From: Anaerolineales bacterium
GTDB taxonomy: Bacteria > Chloroflexota > Anaerolineae > Anaerolineales > UBA4823
NCBI GenBank assembly: GCA_020060465.1
Contig: JAGVAD010000002.1
Coordinates: 1-42,788 of the forward strand
Length of the DNA stretch: 42,788 bases
Reading direction: 5' to 3'
In this document: positions 7,531 through 15,136 of the stretch, piece by piece
Numbering within the stretch: position 1 is the first letter of the stretch
Layout: each line of letters begins with the position of its first letter
Position numbers and translations under genes: made by a program
Notes under the pieces: model-generated
Database searches by the model: none
The model's input: the letters and a program-made list of their open reading frames with translations, nothing else
What the model was told of the DNA's origin: nothing

Positions 7531-9021
7531 ATGAATAAACCATCTCCGCAGGCGCACAAAGCAGATATTTTAGTCGTGGATGACACGCCGGAAAATTTGC
7601 GCGTCCTATCCCACATGTTGAGCCACTATGGTTATAAGGTGCGCGCCGTCACCGAGGGAGCGCTGGCTGTTACAATTGCACAGACCGCGCCGCCGGATTT
7701 GATTATGTTGGATGTCAACATGCCGGGCATGGACGGGTATGAAACCTGTCAGCAGCTAAAAGCTGACGAACGCACCCGCAGCATACCGGTCATATTTATC
7801 AGCGCGCTTGGGGAAGTGGAAGACAAGGTAAAGGCTTTTGCTGTTGGGGGCGTAGATTACGTGACGAAACCTTTTCAAATCGAAGAAGTGCTGGCGCGCC
7901 TGGAGACGCATCTATCCATCCGCAGGTTGCAAATCGAGCTGGAGCAAAAGAATCAAAGACTGGCCGCCGGACTGGCTGAATTGAGCGAATCGCGAGCTGC
8001 AGAACGCGAACAGCGCATCCTGGCAGAGACCCTGCGAGATACCATTGCCGCAATAAACAGCACATTGAATTTCAACGAGGTATTGACCCTGATTTTGAAC
8101 AATCTGGCGCGCGTTGTGCCGCACGACGCAGCCAACATTGCCTTGATTGACGAGCATGGCATCTTGCACATCCGAGAATCCAGAGGCTATAAAGAAAGAG
8201 GCGTCGCAGAGCTGATCGCCTCTCTCAGTCTGCCGCTCAATCATTTCCCAACCTGGCGCAAGATCGCCGAGACCCGCGCCCCGATCGCGATCTCAGACAC
8301 TCGCCTCACCCCGGATTGGGTGGAAATCCCAGAGATGTCTTGGGTGCGCTCAACCGCCGCTGCGCCGATTATCAGTCAGGGAAAGATCATCGGTCTCCTA
8401 AACCTGGATAGTGCAACACCGGGCTTTTTCAAGAGTGAGCACGCCGAAAGATTGCAGACATTTTCCAACTATGCTGCGGTTGCGATTGAAAAGGCTCGTC
8501 TCTTCGAAAGGACGCAACAATTAGCCATTATGGATGAGCTGACGGGGTTATATAATCGTCGCCAAATCCTTCATCTGGCAAAAAGCGAATACGAGCGCGC
8601 CCGCCGCTATCATCGGACGCTCTCTGTCATTATGATTGATATTGATCAATTCAAACATATCAATGACACCTATGGTCACCCTGTCGGCGACCGTATTCTA
8701 CAGGCTCTGGCCACCTGTTGTCGCGCCAATTTGCGTTCGGTGGATTTGATTGGTCGTTATGGGGGGGAAGAATTTTTAGTTTTGATGCCTGAGACCAATA
8801 TGGAAAAAGCTCTGGAGGTCGCTGAGCGCATCCGCCGCAATGTAGAAGCGATCCATCTCCCCACGCCGAAAGGTCCTGCCCAAATTACCATCAGCCTGGG
8901 CGTAGCAACGCTCGCGGTCGGATCAGATGTATCTTTAGATCAGCTCATCATCAACGCCGACGACGCCTTATACATGGCAAAAGCCGCGGGGAGAAATCGC
9001 GTCCAGAGCTATCAGAAATAA
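7531..9021 (+). CDS. Response-regulator diguanylate cyclase (REC-GAF-GGDEF)
   Basis: Makes cyclic di-GMP from two GTP. The receiver (residues about 10-125) has the acidic pair VVDD, phospho-acceptor D61 in MLDVNMPGMDG and K in TKPF. A short coiled coil leads to a GAF domain (about 165-335). The GGDEF domain follows: MDELTGLYNRR, then the active-site GGEEF at 411-415. The sequence RSVD at 402-405 is an RxxD I-site exactly five residues before GGEEF, so product inhibition is expected. There is no EAL domain. The ATG at 7531 is one base after the kinase stop, with GGA just upstream; a longer in-frame opening overlaps the kinase and is unlikely. The hybrid kinase is the obvious phosphodonor, directly or through a phosphotransfer protein. 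Confidence 0.93.
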   Translation: MNKPSPQAHKADILVVDDTPENLRVLSHMLSHYGYKVRAVTEGALAVTIAQTAPPDLIMLDVNMPGMDGYETCQQLKADERTRSIPVIFISALGEVEDKVKAFAVGGVDYVTKPFQIEEVLARLETHLSIRRLQIELEQKNQRLAAGLAELSESRAAEREQRILAETLRDTIAAINSTLNFNEVLTLILNNLARVVPHDAANIALIDEHGILHIRESRGYKERGVAELIASLSLPLNHFPTWRKIAETRAPIAISDTRLTPDWVEIPEMSWVRSTAAAPIISQGKIIGLLNLDSATPGFFKSEHAERLQTFSNYAAVAIEKARLFERTQQLAIMDELTGLYNRRQILHLAKSEYERARRYHRTLSVIMIDIDQFKHINDTYGHPVGDRILQALATCCRANLRSVDLIGRYGGEEFLVLMPETNMEKALEVAERIRRNVEAIHLPTPKGPAQITISLGVATLAVGSDVSLDQLIINADDALYMAKAAGRNRVQSYQK

Positions 9022-9050
9022 TCTGTTGGACATTTAGCCAGAGGCGACGC

Positions 9051-9596
9051 TTACTCCAGCTCCTCAAGAACGATCTCAACAAGAGTTCCAATAGATGGCG
9101 CCCAGGCAATGCGCACAGCGACCTGTCGTCCTTCTTTCGCAAAATACAGGTCCGCAGCAGAATCGGTGATGCGAGAGCCAAATGCGATGCGCGTCCAGCC
9201 TCGATCAATCAGCGCCCGTTGATAAAACGCCAGCACCAATGGGTAATCCGCCTGGGTTACAAAAGAGAAATGCTGCGGCGATCCAATAATAGTCTCCAGC
9301 TCAATATTATCGGGCAAAGGGATTTCGCCAGCCAACCAATCCGTCTGCGCTCCGGAAACAAGCGGCGTTACGCCTGGCGTTGGGGTGAGAGCGCTCGTTT
9401 CTGTGTGGCCTTCGAGAGGCGCGAGATCGCCCTGAATAGTTGAAAGAGGCGTTGGATTTTGGCGTACAACCCACTCACGGCCAACCAAAACGCTCAGACC
9501 CAGCGCCAGAACGCAAAAAAAGCCCGCGCCCAGCGCCAGGACAGCCAGCGCAGCAACCCATAAACTACGCGGTAAACGTTCTGCCCAAGCAGGCAA
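9051..9596 (-). CDS. TM-anchored protein with a repeated C-terminal domain, paralogue of the next gene
   Basis: 181 residues with no function recognised. One transmembrane segment (about 12-38) is followed by a Pro/Thr-rich linker and a C-terminal domain (about 92-181) of alternating strands and one helix: LPDNIE, FVTQADYPLVLAFYQRALI, DRGW, then AADLYF and a strand-rich tail. The same order (a proline motif, a short strand, AVDFYRREM, ARGW, AELVFQKG) occurs at the end of the upstream protein, so the two are likely tandem paralogues. The start is TTG, supported by a GAGGG ribosome binding site 7 nt upstream. It begins 3 nt after the previous gene's stop, so the two are cotranscribed. Topology suggests an extracytoplasmic C-terminal domain. 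Confidence 0.7.
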   Translation of the reverse strand: MPAWAERLPRSLWVAALAVLALGAGFFCVLALGLSVLVGREWVVRQNPTPLSTIQGDLAPLEGHTETSALTPTPGVTPLVSGAQTDWLAGEIPLPDNIELETIIGSPQHFSFVTQADYPLVLAFYQRALIDRGWTRIAFGSRITDSAADLYFAKEGRQVAVRIAWAPSIGTLVEIVLEELE

Positions 9597-9599
9597 TTT

Positions 9600-10181
9600 C
9601 TATCCCTCTAGCAGGATTTCGATCATTACACCAAAGAAAAAATCCTCCGTGATCTTCACCCTGGCTTTTCGAGCGCCCTTCTGGAAAACCAGCTCCGCTT
9701 CTCCTTCAATAATATGGTTGCTTTGCTCAGCCCAGCCGCGAGCGGCCATCTCACGGCGATAAAAATCCACTGCTGCGTTGACCTCTACATCAATGGAATA
9801 TTCCAATTGGGTCGGCGTGCCTGACATGTTGTATTTATCGCCTTCCATAATCGGAATATCGGATGGAAACCCAATCGGCGTGGCGACGGTCTCAGGCGTT
9901 TCATCCAGCAAAGGTATATCCGTGATTAAGCTTTCTAAATCTATCTCCGTAGTGATCGCTTCCATCTCAGTCGCCAGTTGTTCAAGGTCAACCTCGGTAG
10001 CGATGCCTTCTAGGTCAATATCTGTGGCCAATCCTTCAATGTCTATATCGGTAGCCAGCCCCACCGCCTCGGACGCCAAAGCCACTACATCGCGGACGTT
10101 ATTCACCAATTGACAGCCCAAACTGGCGAACAACAACACACACATCACCCATGCCAGGCGGAAGAATACTTTTCGCCTCAT
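9600..10181 (-). CDS. Putative lipoprotein with nonapeptide repeats, paralogue of the following gene
   Basis: 193 residues of unknown function. The N-terminus (MRRKVFF, then a hydrophobic core, ending SLGC at residue 23) resembles a lipoprotein signal, though the -3 position is not the usual Leu. Residues 41-90 hold about five imperfect 9-residue repeats of the form GLATDIDIE/GLATDIDLE/GIATEVDLE, acidic and regularly hydrophobic. The C-terminal domain (about 110-193) parallels that of the downstream protein (AAVDFYRREMAARGW, then AELVFQKG). The ATG at 10181 has an excellent AGGAGG 6-8 nt upstream; a start 39 nt further up is less likely. Probably exposed on the cell surface and expressed with its downstream paralogue. 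Confidence 0.72.
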   Translation of the reverse strand: MRRKVFFRLAWVMCVLLFASLGCQLVNNVRDVVALASEAVGLATDIDIEGLATDIDLEGIATEVDLEQLATEMEAITTEIDLESLITDIPLLDETPETVATPIGFPSDIPIMEGDKYNMSGTPTQLEYSIDVEVNAAVDFYRREMAARGWAEQSNHIIEGEAELVFQKGARKARVKITEDFFFGVMIEILLEG

Positions 10182-10222
10182 TTTCTCCTCCTTCGGAACC
10201 CCTCGTAAAAGCCCAGCCAATT

Positions 10223-11149
10223 TCAGTTAATCACTCCTTGAGCCATTCGTTCGATGCCTTGTAAATCGTCCAAATCCAACCATTGCAACATCACCCGTTG
10301 CACACCAACTTCTGCCAGAGCTGCAAGCTGTTCTCGGATTTGCGCCGCCTCCCCCACAATCAGCCCGCGCTGACGTAGGTCTTGAGGGCTGCGTCGCCCG
10401 CCTGTGCGCGCTTCCACCTTCCTTCCGACCTCGCTCCGGTTGCGGCCAAACACACAGCCCGTCATGAGCGAACGGCGTACATTTGCCGGAGCCCGTCCTT
10501 CGGATAACAGCAGCCGATTCAATTCGGCGTTCAATTTACGGAATTCATCCAATGGGGTGTATATTGCATTCCATTCGTCTGAGTAGCGCGCTGCCAGAGG
10601 CAACGTGCGCCGATAACCGTTGCCGCCAATTAGAATCGGCGGTCCGTTCCTTCTGCCAGGGCGGGGAAGCAAAATCGCTTCATGCAACTGATAATAACGT
10701 CCTTCGAAATCGAATGGCGCATCGCTACGCAACAAACGGCTGATGACCTGCACGCCCTCTTCAAAACGAGCAAAACGCTCTTTCACAGATAGCAAATCCC
10801 AACCATAATTATGATGTTCTCGCTCCTGCCAACCAGCACCCAGCCCTAAAACCAGACGCCCCTCAGAGAGATCGTCAACCGCCGCAGCCATACGGGCGGT
10901 CATGGTCGGGTGGCGAAAAGAGACTGGCGATACCAACGGGCCAAACTCAATGCGCCGCGTATGGCTGGCCAGCCAGGTCAGTGAAACCCATAGCTCAAGC
11001 GAATCTAAATCCGGCGGGTTTGAATTGGTGTAGTGATCGGAGCGGAATAATCCTGCAAAGCCCAAATCTTCCGCAGCGCTTACGATTCGCTGCCAACGCG
11101 GCCAGTTGAGGCCATTTTGTCCCTCAATCATCAAGGCAACTTCGACCAT
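10223..11149 (-). CDS. LLM-class flavin/F420-dependent oxidoreductase
   Basis: A luciferase-like monooxygenase-family protein of 308 aa with a TIM-barrel pattern. Characteristic pieces are ALMIEGQNGLNWPRW at the N-terminus, GFAGLFRSDHY, LTWLASHTRRIEFGPLVSPV, MAAAVDDLSEGRLVLGLGAGW and PILIGGNGYRRTLPLAARYSDEWN. This order matches the branch usually labelled F420-dependent, but FMN use cannot be excluded. The substrate is unknown. The ATG at 11149 has GGTGG 8 nt upstream; a GTG 12 nt further up is the alternative. It is 41 nt from the next gene on the same strand and could be cotranscribed with it. Confidence 0.85.
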   Translation of the reverse strand: MVEVALMIEGQNGLNWPRWQRIVSAAEDLGFAGLFRSDHYTNSNPPDLDSLELWVSLTWLASHTRRIEFGPLVSPVSFRHPTMTARMAAAVDDLSEGRLVLGLGAGWQEREHHNYGWDLLSVKERFARFEEGVQVISRLLRSDAPFDFEGRYYQLHEAILLPRPGRRNGPPILIGGNGYRRTLPLAARYSDEWNAIYTPLDEFRKLNAELNRLLLSEGRAPANVRRSLMTGCVFGRNRSEVGRKVEARTGGRRSPQDLRQRGLIVGEAAQIREQLAALAEVGVQRVMLQWLDLDDLQGIERMAQGVIN

Positions 11150-11184
11150 GCTAGCCACCACCGGACGTTTGGCGATTCATCCCC

Positions 11185-12219
11185 TTACACTCGCACCGAA
11201 TCATATTCTCGAATAAACGCTTCTGCTTTCTCAACCAAACTGCGCGTGCCGATGAACAACGGAGTCCGTTGATGTAATGAGGTTGGCGTAATGTCCAAAA
11301 TATTCCTCACGCCATCTGAGGCGTAACCGTTGGCCTGCTCGGCGATAAACGCCAACGGCGCAGCTTCATAAGCCAACCTCAGCTTGCCCTGCGGTTTCTT
11401 GGGGTCTTTGAAATCCGCCGGATAATAAAACACGCCGCCAGCCAAGAGATTGCGGTGAAAGTCAGCCACCAGCGAACCCACATATCGTAAAGATAAGGCT
11501 TTCATGCCGCCGTCCAAACCTTGAAGATGATCTGTATAGCGCTTGACCCCCTCGCTCCAAAACATCCGGTAACCCAGGTTGACGCTGAAATAAACCGGCG
11601 GTTCTGGAATGCGGATGTTTGGATGGGAGAGCAAAAATTCGCCCACTGACGGATCCAAAGTAAAGCCATGCACTCCCTGACCAGTGGTATAGACCAGCAT
11701 CGTGCTGGATCCGTAGAGAATATAACCCGCCGCCACCAAATTGCGCCCCGGCTGTAAGCAATCCTCCAGCGTCCCAGGGCCAGATTCTGTGCGTCGGCGA
11801 TAAATTGAAAAGATTGTGCCAATGGGGATGTTGTAGTCAATATTAGAAGAGCCGTCCAATGGATCGTACAATAACACATATTTGCCAGGCGAATTTGAGA
11901 TGGGCATGGGGTGTTCATTTTCTTCCGAAGCCATCACTGCCAATCGGCCGGTGTGGTCATTCAAACGATAGATCGTCAGGTCAGCAAAACGATCCAGCTT
12001 TTGCACCACCTCGCCTTGTATATTCACCTCTTCTGTACGGCCTAAAATCTCCGCCAGCCCAGCTCGACTGGTGCGGCTGGAGATCACTTTCCCCGCCAGG
12101 GCAATATCATACAAAAGCTGAGTCAGCACCCCTGTGGCATCGGGAAATTGCAATTGTTCTTCCAGGATATGGCGCTCAATGGTGATGATCTTAATTGGGT
12201 CTTCTGACTTTGGAAGCAT
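11185..12219 (-). CDS. fbp: Fructose-1,6-bisphosphatase, class I
   Basis: Hydrolyses fructose-1,6-bisphosphate to fructose-6-phosphate, the committed gluconeogenic step, in the cytoplasm. Class I markers are SEEN at residues 98-101 (metal-binding E99 and E100), [11 protein letters not shown] at 118-128 (metal ligands D119 and D122), and [20 protein letters not shown] near the C-terminus with the catalytic-site Glu. [14 protein letters not shown] contributes to the substrate site. Length of 344 aa is normal. The ATG at 12219 is chosen because GGAGAA lies 5 nt upstream; an opening 30 nt further up lacks one. A TATAAT on the minus strand about 105 nt upstream may drive it. With pyruvate phosphate dikinase in the same window it fits gluconeogenic capacity. 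Confidence 0.95.
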   Translation of the reverse strand: MLPKSEDPIKIITIERHILEEQLQFPDATGVLTQLLYDIALAGKVISSRTSRAGLAEILGRTEEVNIQGEVVQKLDRFADLTIYRLNDHTGRLAVMASEENEHPMPISNSPGKYVLLYDPLDGSSNIDYNIPIGTIFSIYRRRTESGPGTLEDCLQPGRNLVAAGYILYGSSTMLVYTTGQGVHGFTLDPSVGEFLLSHPNIRIPEPPVYFSVNLGYRMFWSEGVKRYTDHLQGLDGGMKALSLRYVGSLVADFHRNLLAGGVFYYPADFKDPKKPQGKLRLAYEAAPLAFIAEQANGYASDGVRNILDITPTSLHQRTPLFIGTRSLVEKAEAFIREYDSVRV

Positions 12220-12324
12220 GATTCTTCTCCATTCCTGCGGATCCGCCAATCACGGTTGATGCAACTTACAGATTGAATGAAACTCCCCAAACGCTTTTAC
12301 CTGCTATTCATCAAGCCTATTTTG

Positions 12325-12330
12325 ATTATA
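12325..12330 (-). promoter_or_regulatory. Candidate -10 (TATAAT) for fbp
   Basis: On the minus strand a consensus TATAAT lies about 105 nt before the fbp ATG. The -35 region about 18 nt upstream (TGACTC) is weak. The gap between fbp and the upstream gene holds no other feature. Confidence 0.4.
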
Positions 12331-12415
12331 TCGGAATTCCAGCCAAGCGAGTCATGTAAGATAGACTCCTTTCCGCCCAGGGCACATCGAATATCCATAC
12401 GGTCGAATGAGCGAT

Positions 12416-13279
12416 TTAGACATTCTCCCACACCGATAAAGCGATCCATTCACCTGCCTGCCCCTCAATCCGCGCCCCGGTTTGCAATTGCCCTTGAACT
12501 GCCAATGCCTGAACTGCGCGCTCCGCTTCTGGCGCGCGCCAGCCAAATAGATAGGTCAAATCCCGCATCTGACAGGCGCCGACTGAACGCAAGTAGCATA
12601 ACGCCAGAGTTTGACGGGCGTCTGTCTCGCGGATGGCGTGCGCCTGTTCTGGCAATTCAGGGTAATGACGCGCGGTCAGATCGTAAGCAAAGGCATAATG
12701 CCATGCGCCGGACTGAGTCACTCCAACTGGAAGGATTTTGAAATCTGCCTGTAAGTCTGCCAGAGCGCGGTTAAAACGTCCTTCACTGCCTGGGCTGCTC
12801 ATGCGCGCCGCGCGGCGCAGTTCTACCGTATCTAATGGCCCCTTATCAAGCAATGCTTCATAGATTAATTTGGCTTCCAATGTCAACTTGCCCTGCTCGT
12901 ATTGGGTTAGATAATCTTCTTCGTAAGCTCCGTAGTTTTCCGACAGGGCGTAGAAATACGGTAAAACCTCAAATGAGATCATTGTGGACTTTTTGCGCAG
13001 CACCTTGGCGTAATACCAGGCGCGGCTGCCCAGCAACGCGTCCTTCCATCCCCAGGTGACATGACCCGGATCATCATGTTCATCCGCAACGGGGCGATCT
13101 CCGGCGACTGCCGTCCACAAGCTAGGCATAACTGTTCCGCTGATAGGCCAGAAATAGACAAACCCGCGCTGTCTCACGAAACCCACCGCCTCTTCGCGTG
13201 ACTTTAACCGTAACTCCGGCGATAAACGAAATGTTTTTGCGCGGTAAGATCGAACCAGATCGTAAGGAATCTCGATCAT
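12416..13279 (-). CDS. AlkZ/YcaQ-related winged-helix protein
   Basis: A 287-residue protein resembling the family often named AlkZ-related. Its relatives are stacked winged-helix DNA-binding proteins, including crosslink and alkylpurine DNA glycosylases. Visible blocks are GHVTWGWKDALLGSRAWYYAK, TMISFEVLPYFYALSENYG, LDTVELRRAARMSSPG (a likely recognition helix) and a second winged helix around LALCYLRSVGACQMRDLTYL. I cannot identify the catalytic Q-x-Q motif of YcaQ, so glycosylase activity is not established. The frame stays open for another 111 codons upstream, but a minus-strand TATAAT at 13321-13316 with a TTAACG -35 places the transcript start near 13309 and supports the ATG at 13279. 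Confidence 0.65.
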   Translation of the reverse strand: MIEIPYDLVRSYRAKTFRLSPELRLKSREEAVGFVRQRGFVYFWPISGTVMPSLWTAVAGDRPVADEHDDPGHVTWGWKDALLGSRAWYYAKVLRKKSTMISFEVLPYFYALSENYGAYEEDYLTQYEQGKLTLEAKLIYEALLDKGPLDTVELRRAARMSSPGSEGRFNRALADLQADFKILPVGVTQSGAWHYAFAYDLTARHYPELPEQAHAIRETDARQTLALCYLRSVGACQMRDLTYLFGWRAPEAERAVQALAVQGQLQTGARIEGQAGEWIALSVWENV

Positions 13280-13615
13280 CACGAGAGCTTTCACTGTGTA
13301 GCAGGTGTAAATCTCATTATATCTCACTCGAAGCCCACCCGTTAATCGCCAAGAGCAAGGGTGTGCTAAAAGGTGTTGGTCGCCCTTGCCCGACGAGGAT
13401 TCATAGCCCCGGCTTGGGTCGCTAAAGCCTGCTGGATGAAAGGGGTACAGCCCGCAGACCAATCCCCCATCCTGAAGGGTCTCAAGGGTGATGACAAAAT
13501 CACCCTTCTGGAATCTACAAATAGCCCGTCCGTTCCAATTACAACTGATGACAATTCCGATGAATTTTGGTAAATTTGGGTACTGGAAATCCAGACTTCT
13601 TAATCCTAACAATCC
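13280..13615. other. Divergent intergenic region with two hairpins
   Basis: This 336-bp gap separates the AlkZ-like gene (minus) from the cox operon (plus). It contains the minus-strand promoter described separately, an inverted repeat GCAAGGG/CCCTTGC (13355-13361 and 13383-13389), and a perfect 9-bp hairpin AAGGGTGAT/ATCACCCTT (13484-13507). Neither hairpin is followed by a T-run on either strand. The frame is open on the minus strand, so remains of a coding region are possible. No convincing cox promoter was recognised. Confidence 0.5.
13316..13345 (-). promoter_or_regulatory. Sigma-70-like promoter for the AlkZ-related gene
   Basis: Minus strand: -35 TTAACG (13345-13340), 18-bp spacer, -10 TATAAT (13321-13316). 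The predicted transcript start near 13309 gives a leader of about 30 nt before the ATG at 13279. Confidence 0.55.
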
Positions 13616-15106
13616 ATGTCAACCGCCCAATCTGAGCCAGTGAAAAACCGCCGCGTACTGATTGCCTCCAGTCACCCCCTCTTTGGACAAGGTCTGCGAA
13701 GTCTATTGCAAGAGCGCCAGACCGCAGGGGTGGAAGTGGTTGGCATGGTCTCCAACCTGGAAGAGGCCTTACAGGCGCTCGACCAGCTTGACCCAGATTT
13801 GATTATTGTGGATTACGACGATAAAAAGCTGAATCGAGATGAGTTCTTAGCTCGTTTTGTGGAGGGGGAAAAGAAACTGCGGGTGGTCCTGCTCTCACTG
13901 CAAAGCGCGCAGGAAGCCATCGTGTACGACCGCCGCACTCTGGCGGCAGCTCAAATTGATGACTGGCTGGAAGAGTGGACCTTTACAGAAGATTCATCCA
14001 GGCTTGCCGCTCAGCGAGGCAAGTTTGAGACGATTATGGATCACAGGAGAACCTTTATGAAGAATCGCCTACAAAAAGCGACGCACCTCTTGATCGCCGG
14101 CTTCCTGGTCGTTATAGTCACCGCGCTGCTGATTTTCGGCATGGATTATATCCGTTTGCTGCCAACGGCAGCCAGCGCCCAGGCAGAACCCATTGATCAA
14201 CTCTTCCACCTGGAATTCAAAGTGATCGCCTTCTTATTCTCTTTGATCGTTGTGTTTATGCTTTACAGCATCATCGTTTTTCGGCGTAAGCGCGGCGATA
14301 CGACAGATGCAGAGCATATCGAAGGGAGCACCAACCTTGAGGTGGCCTGGACGGTTGCACCGCTGGCGACTGTGTTGGTTTTCGCCTACCTGGGAGGCAG
14401 CGCGCTGGCAGCCACAGTAGCCCCAGCGCCCAAACCGCTGCGCGTTGAAGTGATCGGCAAGCAGTGGAATTGGAGTTTTGTTTACCCAGATTACGGCGTG
14501 ATTTCAGATAAACTCTACCTGCCGGTTGATAAACAGGCGGTATTGCTGTTGCGCTCAGATGATGTAATCCATTCCTTTTGGGTGCCAGAGTTTCGCGTGA
14601 AGCAAGATGCTTTGCCCGGCGGACAGGATTTTGTGCGCGAGTTGCGCGTGACGCCCACGCAATTGGGTGAATTCAAAGTCCGTTGTGCAGAGCTTTGTGG
14701 CGCGCAGCATACCTATATGGAATCGCCCGTTCTGGTTGTCGCCCAAACAGACTTTGACGCCTGGCTGACCAAAGAGGCTGGCCTTTCGGATGACCCGGTG
14801 GAACGCGGCCAAAAATGGTCCACGACCTTTGGCTGCGCTTCCTGTCACAGCATTGATGGTACCAAGATCGTTGGCCCAAGCTGGAAGGATCTATGCGAGG
14901 GACAGGCGACCTTAGCGGACGGCTCAGTTATCCCAGTGGATGAGAACTACTTGCGGGAATCGATCCTGAACCCGAACGCCAAGATCGTGCAGGGTTTCGC
15001 TGCTGGTATCATGCCGCAGCAATTCATTGATCCGGTCAGCAAGAAACCCATCACCGATCAACAAATATCAGACATCATCGCCTACATGAATTCAATTTGC
15101 CGCTAG
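13616..15106 (+). CDS. coxB: Cytochrome c oxidase subunit II with cytochrome c domain, in frame with an N-terminal pseudo-receiver
   Basis: Electron-entry subunit of a caa3-type oxidase. Residues 148-496 form CoxII: a membrane segment at about 157-178, two CoxII transmembrane helices at about 205-225 and 247-268, then the CuA domain with H319, C357, E359, C361, H365 and M368 (C-x3-C-x3-H-x2-M). A class I cytochrome c follows, with CASCH at 407-411 and a late Met in AAGIMPQQF as likely axial ligand. Residues 1-147 look like a NarL-type receiver: RRVLIASSHPLFGQGL, then IIVDYDD with D66 at the phosphorylation position. The usual acidic pair is SSH and no clear KP lysine is seen, so it is probably inactive. 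An ideal internal ribosome binding site at 14045 precedes ATG 14057, so ordinary CoxB may also be made alone. First gene of the operon. Confidence 0.88.
   Translation: MSTAQSEPVKNRRVLIASSHPLFGQGLRSLLQERQTAGVEVVGMVSNLEEALQALDQLDPDLIIVDYDDKKLNRDEFLARFVEGEKKLRVVLLSLQSAQEAIVYDRRTLAAAQIDDWLEEWTFTEDSSRLAAQRGKFETIMDHRRTFMKNRLQKATHLLIAGFLVVIVTALLIFGMDYIRLLPTAASAQAEPIDQLFHLEFKVIAFLFSLIVVFMLYSIIVFRRKRGDTTDAEHIEGSTNLEVAWTVAPLATVLVFAYLGGSALAATVAPAPKPLRVEVIGKQWNWSFVYPDYGVISDKLYLPVDKQAVLLLRSDDVIHSFWVPEFRVKQDALPGGQDFVRELRVTPTQLGEFKVRCAELCGAQHTYMESPVLVVAQTDFDAWLTKEAGLSDDPVERGQKWSTTFGCASCHSIDGTKIVGPSWKDLCEGQATLADGSVIPVDENYLRESILNPNAKIVQGFAAGIMPQQFIDPVSKKPITDQQISDIIAYMNSICR
14045..14059 (+). promoter_or_regulatory. 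Strong internal ribosome binding site and start codon for stand-alone CoxB
   Basis: AGGAGA (14045-14050) lies 6 nt before an in-frame ATG at 14057 (residue 148), which opens a normal CoxII N-terminus. The far-upstream ATG at 13616 has no Shine-Dalgarno sequence. This suggests two products from one frame, or that the shorter one is the main product. Confidence 0.7.
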
Positions 15107-15136
15107 CCGCTACGAGCAAATTAACTGGAGGAACCT

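Noticed and set aside
13280-13612. N-terminal extension of the AlkZ-like protein by 111 codons
   Set aside because: A promoter (-35/-10) lies inside it at 13316-13345, and the extra sequence has no family similarity.
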